From an uncultured Saprospiraceae bacterium (GTDB taxonomy: Bacteria; Bacteroidota; Bacteroidia; Chitinophagales; Saprospiraceae), in contig CALBEE010000110.1 of the NCBI GenBank assembly GCA_937927575.1, positions 1-64,000 of the forward strand: 64,000 bases of DNA, written 5' to 3'. Positions 1 through 9,568 of the stretch are shown here, piece by piece (position 1 is the first letter of the stretch; every line of letters begins with the position of its first letter). The notes beneath the pieces were generated by a model, which saw only the letters and a program-made list of their open reading frames with translations, was not told where the DNA came from and searched no databases. Both the position numbers and the translations under genes were made by a program.

Positions 1-1645
1 TGGTTTTCTTCTTAGAAGCTTTGACACGGACTTCCATATTTCTCACTTTGACGATCTGTAGTGATCTACCCGCAAACATAAATACATCACCAGGATTTAG
101 AGCAGAGATAAATCTTTCTTCTACTCTTCCTATCCTGGTGCCTTTAAGATATTTGACTTCCATGGTCGTATCTCCCACTATAGTGCCAATCGACATTCTA
201 TGTCTAGCCGCTACTGATTTGTTTTGGATGTGATACCTTCCGTTTACTACGCCTACACGATTGTACTCGTCATATGCACCTAAGGCGATGCCACCATTAT
301 GAATAAAGGCAAGTACCCAATTCCACTCTTCGTTTGATATGGAGTCAAAGGCAAAAGTTTTTTTGATTTCAGAATATATTTGATCTGGTAAAAAACCATC
401 CGAGAGACTCAAAGTAACTAGGTACTGTGCAAGCACATCAAAAGATCTTACGTAGGGTTTTCTACTCTCTATATTATTGTTTTTAATGGCCCTTCTCAAG
501 GCAGCACTTTCGAGTAATTCTAGAGAATGTGTCGGTACAAAATAGATCACACTCTCCGCTCCAGGTTGATGGCCACTTCGTCCAGCTCTTTGCAGAAATC
601 TAGCTACACCTTTGGGGCTACCTATTTGAATCACTGTTTCTACAGGTCTGAAATCTACACCCAAATCAAGACTAGAAGTACAAACCACCAATTGTAATTT
701 ACCTTCATGCAATGCTTCTTCTACCCATTCCCTTTGAGATCTATCCATAGCACTATGATGCATGGCCATGATGCCTGCAAAGTCTGGGTAGTACTCTAGT
801 ATAGTTTGATACCAACGTTCGCATTGACTCCTTGTATTGGTAAATACTAATGTGGTTTTGCTGCCAATGATGACATCTACTACTTTATCTAATAAATGTA
901 ATCCTAAGTGTCCAGCCCAAGGAAGTTTTTCGATCTCATCAGGTAAGATCGTTTCTATCTTTATTTTTTTTCTCAGATTAGATTTTACGATGGTCCAGTT
1001 CTTCTCCTCAGAATAATGTCCGAAAAGTATACTTGCGGCTTCTTCCATATTACCTAAAGTGGCGGAGATACCCCAAATTTTCATCTTAGGCTTTATGGCT
1101 TTGAGTCGCGATAAGGCTAACTCTAATTGTACACCTCTTTTAGATCCGACCAATTCATGCCATTCATCAGCGACAAGTACTTTTATATTTTTAAAGATGT
1201 CTTCATGATTTCGCTGCGCAATGAGTAGATGTAAACTTTCTGGAGTGGTGATGAGCAGTTCTGGGGGCTGCTTTTTTTGTTTAGCTCTATCGCTAGAAGA
1301 AGTGTCTCCTGTACGAATAGCAATGTCCCAATCAATACCTAGATCTGCCGCTGCACGCTGTGCCGAAGTCTGTATCTCTTTAGCTAATGCTTTTATTGGT
1401 GTAATCCATATCGCTTGTAATCCGTTACCCGTGGGTAAGTTTTCCTTACCATGATGTTGCGCTATAAACTCGACTAGTATCGGTACGATCAACGAATAGG
1501 TTTTTCCTGATCCTGTAGCAGCGTTTACAATTCCATTTTTACCTTGCCAATATCTTTTCCAAGTATCAGTTTGAAATTTGAAAGGTTTCCATCCTTGATC
1601 GGAAAACCATTGAGTAGCAATATGTAATTGTTGCGATCTTTTCAA
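1..1645 (-). CDS. Ligase-associated DEXH-box DNA helicase (3' end beyond the window)
   Basis: Superfamily 2 helicase of the Lhr-like, ligase-associated DNA-damage-response family; it should translocate on DNA using ATP during repair together with the ligase and nuclease upstream. On the minus strand the frame stays open from about 1669 to base 1. It shows a Q-motif-like start (KPFKFQTDTW), Walker A (ATGSGKT), motif II as DEWH followed by ELVGSKRG, motif III SAT, then the second RecA domain with TNTRSQCERWYQ and the motif VI region QRAGRSGH. No in-frame ATG lies before Walker A, so the start is most likely the TTG at 1643-1645 (MKRSQQLHIATQWF); an in-frame stop lies a few codons upstream. It is the last gene of the three-gene operon, separated from the ligase by 230 bases of low-complexity repeat. 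The family usually exceeds 800 residues, so about one third is missing here. Confidence 0.9.
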   Translation of the reverse strand, partial: MKRSQQLHIATQWFSDQGWKPFKFQTDTWKRYWQGKNGIVNAATGSGKTYSLIVPILVEFIAQHHGKENLPTGNGLQAIWITPIKALAKEIQTSAQRAAADLGIDWDIAIRTGDTSSSDRAKQKKQPPELLITTPESLHLLIAQRNHEDIFKNIKVLVADEWHELVGSKRGVQLELALSRLKAIKPKMKIWGISATLGNMEEAASILFGHYSEEKNWTIVKSNLRKKIKIETILPDEIEKLPWAGHLGLHLLDKVVDVIIGSKTTLVFTNTRSQCERWYQTILEYYPDFAGIMAMHHSAMDRSQREWVEEALHEGKLQLVVCTSSLDLGVDFRPVETVIQIGSPKGVARFLQRAGRSGHQPGAESVIYFVPTHSLELLESAALRRAIKNNNIESRKPYVRSFDVLAQYLVTLSLSDGFLPDQIYSEIKKTFAFDSISNEEWNWVLAFIHNGGIALGAYDEYNRVGVVNGRYHIQNKSVAARHRMSIGTIVGDTTMEVKYLKGTRIGRVEERFISALNPGDVFMFAGRSLQIVKVRNMEVRVKASKKKT

Positions 1646-1710
1646 ACTAAAATAAGTATAGGTGTAAGTTTATGTTTAAGAATAAGTTTAATTCAAATTA
1701 TAATCTATAA

Positions 1711-1738
1711 ATTCCAAATTCCAAATTCCAAATTCCAA
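1711..1738. repeat. Four tandem copies of a 7-bp unit
   Basis: The 7-mer ATTCCAA occurs four times in perfect tandem at 1711, 1718, 1725 and 1732. It lies between the ligase stop and the helicase start and directly precedes a second, longer low-complexity repeat. Confidence 0.9.
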
Positions 1739-1746
1739 CCCCCAAA

Positions 1747-1872
1747 ATCTCTAAGTCTCTCCATCTCTCAATCTCTCAATCTCTCAATCTCTTCATCTCC
1801 CAGTCTCTCCATCTCCCAGTCCCTCAATCTCCCAGTCTCTCCATCTCCCAGTCTCTTCATCTCTAAGTCTCA
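1747..1872. repeat. Degenerate ~10-bp polypyrimidine/polypurine repeat
   Basis: About twelve imperfect copies of a roughly 10-base unit alternate between TCTCTCAATC-like and TCTCCCAGTC-like forms, with some TCTCCATC variants. The plus strand is almost pure pyrimidine apart from the A or G before each T/C run; the transcribed strand therefore carries a G/A-rich leader between ligase and helicase. The unit is not a multiple of three and no gene uses it. It could be a slippage-prone minisatellite; any effect on expression is speculation. Confidence 0.8.
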
Positions 1873-1875
1873 AAA

Positions 1876-3468
1876 TCATCCATACAGCTCAAGCATCTTT
1901 TTAAGATCGTTCAAAGTATTAGCTTCTTTAGCGGGCTTATCTCTCCTCCATCTCACCATTCTCGGAAAGCGAAGTGAAATACCAGATTTATGTCTTTTGG
2001 AAGCATTGATCCCTTCAAACGCAATTTCGAAAACTAATTCCGGATTGACGCTTCTTACAGGTCCAAATTTTTCTTTAGTATTTTTCCTGACCCATTTTGT
2101 AATCTCATTAAATTCTTTGTCTGTGAGTCCTGAGTATGCTTTGGTAAATGGTACTAGATTTTCTCCATCCCAGACTGCGAAGGTGTAGTCAGTAAACAAA
2201 TTAGCTCTCCTTCCATGTCCAGATTGTGCGTAAAGCATTATGGCATCTATAGTCAAGGGATCAATTTTCCATTTCCACCAATCTCCTTTTTTACGTCCGA
2301 TCTTATATTCAGAATCTAATCGCTTTATCATAAGCCCTTCACTCATTAAGGACCTTGATCTTGATCTTTCGACAGCGGCAGCATCCCAATTTTCAACAGC
2401 TACGCCTTCTGATAATTGGCAAATACCCTTGGTGTCATGATCTTTTAATAATTGTACTAATAATTTTCTTCTTTCTCTGAGTGGTAAATTTCTGATATCC
2501 TTTCCATCATGCTCTAATAAATCGTAGCACATTAATATTACTGGAGCAGATTGAAGAATTTTCTTCGTGATATTTTTTCTACCAATTCTTGTCTGCAATA
2601 CATTAAAAGTAAGTGGCTTGCCATCCGCGAAAGGTAAAATTTCGCCATCGATCACTGTTCCATTTGGAAGGTCTAGCCCTAGCGAATGATACTCAGGAAA
2701 CTTATCAGTCACTAGCTCTTCACCTCTTGACCACACAAATACTTGATTTTCTCTTATTATTACTTGTCCTCGTATGCCGTCCCACTTTCTTTCTAAGAGC
2801 CATTCTGATATCTCACCTAATTCTGAGGGTTCTGATTCGACAGAATAAGCTAAGTAAAATGGATACGGTTTTGAGATGTCATCCAAGGGATTTTCGCTTC
2901 TGATGAGTTCATCATATGTGATCGTATCAGGTGTCCAGTTGCCCATCAGTCTATGCGCCATAGCATTCTCTTCTTGACCTTCGTATTGGGCGATAGCGCG
3001 CATCATTAATTTCTGAGAAACACCAATTCTAAATCCTCCGGTAATGAGTTTGTTGAATACAAAACGTTCATTATAATCCATACCTGACCAAGCATCTAAC
3101 ACCACTGCTTTTTTGTAATCTTCATCTTTTTTATCTAGAGCTTTAATGATATTAATCCAATCGGTTAATCTCTTAGTATGCTGTTGAGTTTTTGCAGGTA
3201 TCATCAAAGCAATCGTTTCGGCAAGATCACCGACTACATGATAACTTTCCTCAAAAAGCCACAGTGGTACGTTGGCAATTTCTGAAGCCCAAATTCTCAG
3301 TAAACTGGTTTTGACAGTTCGCTTTGGTCTACGGTGACTTAGGATAGCGATGGTCCAAAGTTTGTCATCATCATCCGCTTCATTAAGATATGAAACCAAG
3401 TGTTCCACTTTCTTCAAAGTCTTAGTAGTTTGATCCAACTGAGCAAATAATTGAGCAAATCTTTTCAT
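1876..3468 (-). CDS. ATP-dependent DNA ligase (ligase-associated damage-response type)
   Basis: Seals nicks in duplex DNA by lysine adenylylation, acting in a repair cassette distinct from the NAD-dependent replicative ligase. At 530 residues it has the usual length of the cisplatin-damage-response ligase family. The N-terminal ~200 residues form the helical DNA-binding region (SHRRPKRTVKTSLLRIW). Motif I is ERKWDGIRGQ with the adenylated lysine near residue 228. Motif III is DGEILPF, motif IIIa is the VILMCYDLLEHDGKD region, motif IV is EGLMIKR, and motif V is KWKIDPLTIDAIML. The C-terminal OB domain ends with the RFPRMVRWRRDKP motif. The start ATG at 3468 lies 2 bases after the exonuclease stop, so the two are translationally linked; the helicase follows downstream. 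Confidence 0.95.
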   Translation of the reverse strand: MKRFAQLFAQLDQTTKTLKKVEHLVSYLNEADDDDKLWTIAILSHRRPKRTVKTSLLRIWASEIANVPLWLFEESYHVVGDLAETIALMIPAKTQQHTKRLTDWINIIKALDKKDEDYKKAVVLDAWSGMDYNERFVFNKLITGGFRIGVSQKLMMRAIAQYEGQEENAMAHRLMGNWTPDTITYDELIRSENPLDDISKPYPFYLAYSVESEPSELGEISEWLLERKWDGIRGQVIIRENQVFVWSRGEELVTDKFPEYHSLGLDLPNGTVIDGEILPFADGKPLTFNVLQTRIGRKNITKKILQSAPVILMCYDLLEHDGKDIRNLPLRERRKLLVQLLKDHDTKGICQLSEGVAVENWDAAAVERSRSRSLMSEGLMIKRLDSEYKIGRKKGDWWKWKIDPLTIDAIMLYAQSGHGRRANLFTDYTFAVWDGENLVPFTKAYSGLTDKEFNEITKWVRKNTKEKFGPVRSVNPELVFEIAFEGINASKRHKSGISLRFPRMVRWRRDKPAKEANTLNDLKKMLELYG

Positions 3469-3470
3469 AC

Positions 3471-4523
3471 CTATTGGTTTGGAGTTGTACTATTATCAAT
3501 AGATGGTATGTTCTCTCCTTCTAAGTTTTCACCTGTAAATTCTGTTTGTGCGGCTTCGGCTTGTAAGCCTTGTTCTTTGAGATACTGTGTATATACTTTG
3601 GTATAGCCATGTGTCACAATGACTCTTTCGGCCTCTGTTGCTTTAATGACCGTATTGAGATCTTTCCAATCTACATGATCCGAAAGTACGAAACCTCTTT
3701 CTGCAGCCCTTCTTCGTCTTGCTCCTCTAAGCGCCATCCATCCTGAAGCTATGCCAATCGAAATAGGTTTAAATTTTTTCATCCATGAGCTATTGAGAGC
3801 GCCCGGCGGAGCAAGTACAAGATTTGATTCAAAATCTTTGGATGGTATGTCTTTATGAATTCTATTGGTACTAGGCAAAGAAACTCCTTGTTGTCTTATG
3901 ACTTCGTTGATATTTTCTACTGCGCTATGTGTATATATTTTTCCGATAGAATGATCTAGGCCATTTAATATTCTTTGTGCTTTACCTAATGAATAGCCGG
4001 TGATAAACGTCACTTTTCCAAGCGAGGCATTTGTACGCCACCAAGCATTAATATCAGCAAATATTTCTTGTTGAGGTTTCCAGTCATAAATAGGCAATCC
4101 AAAAGTAGATTCGGTAATAAATGTATGGCACTTGACGGATTCAAAAGCTTCTGAGATGCCATCATTTTCTAGCTTATAATCACCAGATGCCACCCATACT
4201 TCTCCTTTGTAGGCCACTCTTATCTGTGCAGATCCAATGATGTGACCTGCTGGGTGAAATGAGAAATCTACACCATTAATAGATATTTTTTTACCATAAG
4301 CTATAGTTTGAATATTGATCTTTCCCAGTCTATATTGGATCACAGGAGCAGCACTTTCGGTAGCTAGATACGATTTGTGTCCCCATCTTGAATGATCTGC
4401 GTGTCCATGTGTAATCAAGGCTTTATCTACGGGTCTCCATGGGTCGATGTATACATCCGCCTGCTCGCAGTAAATTCCTTTTGGGGTAAATCGAAGTAGA
4501 TCGTTTTTTTGATGAACAGGCAT
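3471..4523 (-). CDS. Ligase-associated exonuclease, metallo-beta-lactamase fold
   Basis: Predicted metal-dependent nuclease of the MBL/beta-CASP group (SNM1/Pso2-like) that processes DNA ends in the ligase-helicase repair cassette. The 350-residue protein has the HxHxDH metal motif as HGHADH (H39, H41, D43, H44), HPAGHIIGSAQI for the next metal histidine, and SGDYK for the aspartate. The closing histidine is seen in RVIVTHGYT, near residue 303. The loop GWMALRGARRRRAAERGF and then LSDHVDW match this subfamily. It is the first gene of the operon; its promoter must lie in the 181-base region shared with the divergent gene at 4705. Confidence 0.93.
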   Translation of the reverse strand: MPVHQKNDLLRFTPKGIYCEQADVYIDPWRPVDKALITHGHADHSRWGHKSYLATESAAPVIQYRLGKINIQTIAYGKKISINGVDFSFHPAGHIIGSAQIRVAYKGEVWVASGDYKLENDGISEAFESVKCHTFITESTFGLPIYDWKPQQEIFADINAWWRTNASLGKVTFITGYSLGKAQRILNGLDHSIGKIYTHSAVENINEVIRQQGVSLPSTNRIHKDIPSKDFESNLVLAPPGALNSSWMKKFKPISIGIASGWMALRGARRRRAAERGFVLSDHVDWKDLNTVIKATEAERVIVTHGYTKVYTQYLKEQGLQAEAAQTEFTGENLEGENIPSIDNSTTPNQ

Positions 4524-4704
4524 TCAGTTTTAACAACAATTGGCAATGCTTGTTCTATGATTAGGCGAAATAATAAATATAGCAACCTAAGTAATCAAGA
4601 GCGCTATATCAGTATTATATAGATTAGTATTTTTAAGGACTTTAAATAGACTCAAATTTCGCTTTTTTTAACTTACATTTATTGGTAGGATATCTATATG
4701 TACT

Positions 4705-7050
4705 ATGAGTTTAAAAACTAATATTCAATTATTATTCTTTGGCTTAATTGTATTGTCTACTATTATATTGTCTTGTAATAGAGCAAAAGTAGAGCTATCT
4801 GCTCAATCCGAGGATTTTGGAAATACAGAATTAGGAATACCGGAAGTGATAGATTTCAATTTTCATATTAAGCCTATACTTTCTGATAGATGCTTTGCTT
4901 GTCATGGTCCTGATAAAAATAAAATAGAAGCAGGCCTCTCATTTGTAGATTTTCAATCGGCTACGATGGCCTTAGGGGGAAATGCAGATCATTATGCGAT
5001 TGTACCTAAAGATCTTGATAATAGTACATTGATTGAAAGAATCCATACTACTGAACCCGGATTAATGATGCCACCTCCTGAATCGAATCTGGCATTAAAT
5101 GATTACGAAAAAGCAGTATTATCTAAATGGATAGAACAAGGAGCTAAATATAAAACGCATTGGTCTTTTTTACCAATTCAAGAAAGTATAATTCCTAGTG
5201 TAAAAGACTCTTCTCTGATTCATAATCCTATTGATAATTATATAGTTGCTAAGCTCAATGATTCGACATTACGTCCTTCCGAACTGGCCAAAAAAGAATA
5301 TTTGATTAGACGCTTAGCGTTTAACCTTACGGGTTTGCCACCGACTATCAACGAAATAGAATCCTTTATAAACGATGACAGTGATAACGCTTATGAATCA
5401 TTAGTAGATCATTATTTGTCTAAATCTGAATATGGCGAGCATATGGCATCTTATTGGATGGATCTTTCAAGATATGCCGATACACATGGATATCAAGATG
5501 ATCTCGAGCGTGTGATGTGGCCATGGAGAGATTGGGTGATTAGTGCTTATAATCGTAATATGCCCTATGATGAATTTGTCTCTAATCAACTGGCAGGTGA
5601 TATGATGCCCAATGCGACGAAGGAACAAATTATAGCTACAGCATTTAATAGAAATCATAGTATTACTCAAGAGGGTGGTGTCATACCGGAAGAGTACAGA
5701 ACTGAATATGTTTCTGATCGAACATTGACTTTTGGAAAGGCGTTTTTAGGACTTTCGGTAGAATGCGCAAAATGCCATGATCATAAATATGATCCAATTT
5801 CTCAAAAGGAATACTATAGTCTATTTGCCTTTTTTAATAATGTTCCGGAAAAAGGTTTGATTGAAGAATACGGTGCAATACCAGAGCCTTATATTGAAAT
5901 TACGAATGAGGAAATTCAATCTATACTTACGTTTGTGAATAATACAGATACTATAGAGAAAATACCTTTGATGGTGATGGAAGAAATGACAAAGCGTAGA
6001 GAGACTTTTATTTTGGATAGGGGATTATATGATCAACCGACAACAAAGGTTTTTCCAACTGTGCCAGCGGCAATATTGCCCATGAAAAATTACTCCAAAA
6101 ATCGCTTAGGTTTAACGCAATGGTTGTTTGATGTTCAGAACCCTTTAACGGCTAGAGTAGCTGTAAATCGACTTTGGCAAATGTGTTTTGGGAAAGGTAT
6201 AGTTTCTACATCTGATGATTTTGGTGCACAAGGATCATTACCAACGCACCCAGAATTATTGGATCATTTAGCGGCTAAATTTATGGCTGAAGATTGGGAT
6301 GTCAAAAAGATGTTGAAATATATTCTCTCAAGTAGAACCTATCAGCAATCCTCTAAAATTACTCCACAAATGTTGGATATAGATTCTGAAAATCTACTCT
6401 ATGCTCGTGCCCCTAGAATAAGATTGACAGCGGAAAATATTAGAGACAATGCCTTAGCATCGAGTGGTCTTTTGGTCAATACTATAGGCGGTCCTAGTGT
6501 AAAGCCCTATCAGCCGAAAGGCTTATGGAAAGAGAAGACAGGTGGTGGAGGTGGAAGTACCGCAGAGTATATTGAAGATAAAGGCGATAAGCAATTTCGA
6601 AGAAGTCTCTATACATTTTGGAAACGTACGGTACCGCCTCCGAGTATGATGACTTTTGATGCTGTAAGTAGAGACTTTTGTATGGTAAGTAGAGAAACTA
6701 CAAGCACACCTTTGCAAGCCTTAGTGATGATGAATAATCCAGAGATAATCAGAGCCTCTCAGTATTTAGCCTTTCAAATCCTATCAAAAGAAGAAAAAAT
6801 GGAAAGAAGAATACAGATAATGTTTAGAAAGGCAACTTCAAGATTACCTGAGGAAGAAGAATTAGATAATTTGATTGCATATTTAGAAGATCAAAAAAAT
6901 CATTTTATTAATAATAAAGATGCTGTAGAAGAATATTTAAGCATAGGAAATATTAAGGTTGATGAGAATATTTCTAAAACTGAATTCGCTTCGTATGCTA
7001 TGTTGGCTAATGTGATTTATAATCTTGACGAATCGCTAACTAGATCATGA
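4705..7050 (+). CDS. PSCyt1-DUF1549-DUF1553 lipoprotein, putative cytochrome c
   Basis: Member of the large planctomycete-type cytochrome family whose biochemical role is unproven; these genes almost always travel with a DUF1501 gene, as here. The 781-residue protein begins with a lipoprotein signal (STIILSC, lipid cysteine C24). The PSCyt1 domain holds one heme c motif, CFACH (C63, C66, H67), and the MMPPP loop that supplies the distal ligand in this family. DUF1549 spans about 165-370 and contains a second CxxCH, CAKCHDHKYDP (C354, C357, H358). DUF1553 covers about 470-775, starting at LTARVAVNRLWQ and ending in ANVIYNLDESLTR. No LamG-like insert is present, so it is shorter than many homologues. 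It overlaps the next gene by ATGA and begins a five-gene operon. Confidence 0.92.
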   Translation: MSLKTNIQLLFFGLIVLSTIILSCNRAKVELSAQSEDFGNTELGIPEVIDFNFHIKPILSDRCFACHGPDKNKIEAGLSFVDFQSATMALGGNADHYAIVPKDLDNSTLIERIHTTEPGLMMPPPESNLALNDYEKAVLSKWIEQGAKYKTHWSFLPIQESIIPSVKDSSLIHNPIDNYIVAKLNDSTLRPSELAKKEYLIRRLAFNLTGLPPTINEIESFINDDSDNAYESLVDHYLSKSEYGEHMASYWMDLSRYADTHGYQDDLERVMWPWRDWVISAYNRNMPYDEFVSNQLAGDMMPNATKEQIIATAFNRNHSITQEGGVIPEEYRTEYVSDRTLTFGKAFLGLSVECAKCHDHKYDPISQKEYYSLFAFFNNVPEKGLIEEYGAIPEPYIEITNEEIQSILTFVNNTDTIEKIPLMVMEEMTKRRETFILDRGLYDQPTTKVFPTVPAAILPMKNYSKNRLGLTQWLFDVQNPLTARVAVNRLWQMCFGKGIVSTSDDFGAQGSLPTHPELLDHLAAKFMAEDWDVKKMLKYILSSRTYQQSSKITPQMLDIDSENLLYARAPRIRLTAENIRDNALASSGLLVNTIGGPSVKPYQPKGLWKEKTGGGGGSTAEYIEDKGDKQFRRSLYTFWKRTVPPPSMMTFDAVSRDFCMVSRETTSTPLQALVMMNNPEIIRASQYLAFQILSKEEKMERRIQIMFRKATSRLPEEEELDNLIAYLEDQKNHFINNKDAVEEYLSIGNIKVDENISKTEFASYAMLANVIYNLDESLTRS

Positions 7051-8522
7051 TGCATAAAGAAATAAAGGAAAGAAAACATGGGATGAATCGCAGAGTCTTT
7101 TTGGCTAAGTCTGCAATTGGAATTGGCTCTGCGGCGCTGATTTCAATGTTTGGTTGTGGTAGTGGAGAAAATCAAAAGGCTGGCGAAATGATGCGTAAAA
7201 TTGGAGGGGCATTAGGGAATATGGATTTTGCACCTAGAGCCAAGAGAGTTATCTATCTTTTTCAAAGTGGTGGGCCTTCACAATTGGAGCTGTTTGATTA
7301 TAAACCACTTTTGAATAAGAAGCGTGGAGAAGATCTTCCTGAGGAAATTAGAATGGGGCAAAGACTTACTGGCATGTCTTCCGGTCAAGAAAGTTTTCCT
7401 TTAGTGGGATCACCCTATACATTTGCTCAGCATGGACAATCAGGGACTTGGATGAGTGAATTGTTACCGTATACTTCCCAAATCGCGGATGACATTTGTG
7501 TAATAAAATCCTTGCATACCGAAGCAATTAATCATGATCCAGCTATTACATTTTTTCAGACAGGTTCGCAACAACCAGGAAGGCCAAGTATCGGCTCTTG
7601 GTTGAGCTATGGCTTAGGAAGTATGAATGATAATCTGCCTACATTTACGGTATTACTATCACGAGGAACCGGCAGAAAATTGAGTCAACCTTTGTATAAT
7701 CGATTATGGGGGAATGGCTTTTTACATTCTCTTCATCAAGGGGTACAATTTCGTGCTGCTAAAGATCCAGTATTATATCTACAAGATCCAAAAGGAATGG
7801 ATCGCAATGCAAGGCGAAAGATGATTGATCAAGTTGCGCAATTGAACCAAATTCAAGCTGAAGAATTTGGTGATCCTGAAATTACAAGTCGAATAGCACA
7901 GTATGAAATGGCGTATAAGATGCAGACTTCTGTTCCAGAAATAATGGATGTGAGTGACGAACCGGATTATATATATAAGATGTATGGAGCAGAGTCAATG
8001 CAGCCAGGCACCTACTCAGCTAATGCATTATTAGCACGGAGATTAGCAGAGAGAGGGGTCAGATTTATACAATTATATCATATGGGTTGGGATCATCATG
8101 ACAGTCTTCCAGTAGCTGTAGCTAAGCAAGCTAAGGATGTGGATCAAGCTTCAGCGGCTCTAGTTATGGATCTTAAGCAAAGAGGCATGTTAGATGATAC
8201 CTTAGTGATTTGGGGTGGAGAGTTTGGAAGAACCAATTACTCGCAAGGAGAATTGACTGCTAATAATTTTGGGAGAGACCACCATCCAAGATGTTTCACC
8301 ATCTGGATGGCTGGTGGTGGTGTCAAACCAGGAATGACATATGGAGAGACTGATGATTACGGATATAATATTATCAAAGATCCTGTCCATGTACATGATT
8401 TTCAAGCGACGCTCTTGCATCAGTTGGGTATTAATCACGAGAAATTTACATTTAAACACCAAGGTAGAAGATTTAGACTTACAGATGTTCATGGGCATGT
8501 GATTAAAGATATATTGTCATGA
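7047..8522 (+). CDS. DUF1501 protein (alkaline-phosphatase/sulfatase-like fold), Tat-exported
   Basis: DUF1501 proteins resemble the sulfatase/phosphatase superfamily, but no substrate has been proven. The 491-residue protein carries a twin-arginine signal (NRRVFLAKSAIGIGSAA, R15-R16), perhaps ending in a lipid cysteine (SMFGC, C37). Family motifs are FQSGGPSQLELFDYKP, HTEAINHDPA, a late GWDHH, WGGEFGRT, and GRDHHPRCFTIWMAGGG, which together give the expected metal-binding aspartates and histidines. It starts inside the stop codon of the PSCyt1 gene and ends overlapping the next start (ATGATGA). Tight coupling suggests that the exported protein acts with the cytochrome at the cell surface or in the periplasm. 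Confidence 0.93.
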   Translation: MMHKEIKERKHGMNRRVFLAKSAIGIGSAALISMFGCGSGENQKAGEMMRKIGGALGNMDFAPRAKRVIYLFQSGGPSQLELFDYKPLLNKKRGEDLPEEIRMGQRLTGMSSGQESFPLVGSPYTFAQHGQSGTWMSELLPYTSQIADDICVIKSLHTEAINHDPAITFFQTGSQQPGRPSIGSWLSYGLGSMNDNLPTFTVLLSRGTGRKLSQPLYNRLWGNGFLHSLHQGVQFRAAKDPVLYLQDPKGMDRNARRKMIDQVAQLNQIQAEEFGDPEITSRIAQYEMAYKMQTSVPEIMDVSDEPDYIYKMYGAESMQPGTYSANALLARRLAERGVRFIQLYHMGWDHHDSLPVAVAKQAKDVDQASAALVMDLKQRGMLDDTLVIWGGEFGRTNYSQGELTANNFGRDHHPRCFTIWMAGGGVKPGMTYGETDDYGYNIIKDPVHVHDFQATLLHQLGINHEKFTFKHQGRRFRLTDVHGHVIKDILS

Positions 8523-9568
8523 TGAATGATCCTCGCTCACCATCGAGAAGATCCTTTGTTAGAAATACAGCAGTACTTTCTTCAGCGGTTGCCTTTCCGA
8601 AATTGTTATTTTCAAATACTAATACTAGAGACTTAGTTCTCGGACACGGAGACTTCCGCTATAAAGTAAATATGGATTGGGGATTGTTAGATAAAAATAA
8701 ATTTCCGGTTAATGATTGTCATGAAATGGTGTATACTAAAGATGGGAGTATCTTGATGTTGACCAATGATATTCGCAATAATATTATCAAGTATAATAAG
8801 GATGGCAAACTAATCGGAACGTGGGGGAATGAATATCCTGGTGGACATGGCCTGACATTAAGAAATGAAGGGGGTGAAGAATTTTTATATATCACAGATA
8901 CAGAAAGAAATTCCGTATTTAAAACAACCTTAGAGGGTAGAGAAGTTTTAAAAATAGATGCACCCAGAGATTTAGAATCTTTTGTCGATCCGACTAATTT
9001 CAAACCTACAGAGACAGCCATATCAGAAAATGGAGATATCTATATAGCGGATGGATATGGCAGTCAATTGATTTTAGTTTATGGCCAAGATGGCAAATTG
9101 AAAAACTATTTTGGAGGACATGGAGAAGATGAAGATAAGTTTTTTAATGCCCATGGTATTGCCATAGATAATCGGTTTGGAAAAGAAAAAATATTGGTGA
9201 CGGCGCGTCAAAAAAATCAATTAAAATATTTTACAACTGAAGGCGAATATGAATCGACTATTGATTTAAATGGTGCATTTATTTGTAGACCAGTGATTGA
9301 TAGAGACAATATTTATTTGGCTACGATTTGGTCAGGAGATGGAGCAGAGAATACAGGCTTTATTTCCATATTGAATAAAGAGAATAAGTTGGTATCTGCT
9401 CCTGGAGGAAATCGACCCATTTATAAAGGATCATCATTATCCACTATGTATCAGACGTTAGAAGTATTTCAGCATCCACACGATGTGTGTATAGATGAAG
9501 ATGAAAATATATATGTCTGTCAGTGGAATGCTGGTAAGACTTATCCCATAAAATTGGTAAGAGTATGA
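8519..9568 (+). CDS. Tat-exported NHL/6-bladed beta-propeller protein
   Basis: The 349-residue protein has a twin-arginine motif (SRRSFVRNTAVLSSAVAF, R10-R11) and then repeated propeller blades: NDCHEMVYTKDGSILML, GGHGLTLRNEGGEEFLYITD, TETAISENGDIYIADGYGS, NAHGIAIDNRFGKEKILV, and a closing HPHDVCIDEDENIYVCQW. The regularly placed histidines before the blades resemble peptidylglycine alpha-amidating lyase/NHL propellers, which bind metals or ligands; an enzymatic role is not shown. It overlaps both neighbours by 4 bases, so it belongs to the PSCyt1/DUF1501 unit and is probably a periplasmic partner. Confidence 0.85.
   Translation: MMNDPRSPSRRSFVRNTAVLSSAVAFPKLLFSNTNTRDLVLGHGDFRYKVNMDWGLLDKNKFPVNDCHEMVYTKDGSILMLTNDIRNNIIKYNKDGKLIGTWGNEYPGGHGLTLRNEGGEEFLYITDTERNSVFKTTLEGREVLKIDAPRDLESFVDPTNFKPTETAISENGDIYIADGYGSQLILVYGQDGKLKNYFGGHGEDEDKFFNAHGIAIDNRFGKEKILVTARQKNQLKYFTTEGEYESTIDLNGAFICRPVIDRDNIYLATIWSGDGAENTGFISILNKENKLVSAPGGNRPIYKGSSLSTMYQTLEVFQHPHDVCIDEDENIYVCQWNAGKTYPIKLVRV

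Noticed and set aside
1628-2188. 186-residue plus-strand frame rich in Ser, Leu and Ile-Ser-Gln-Ser repeats
   Set aside because: It is the translation of the low-complexity repeat followed by the antisense of the ligase gene; no start signal or family resemblance.
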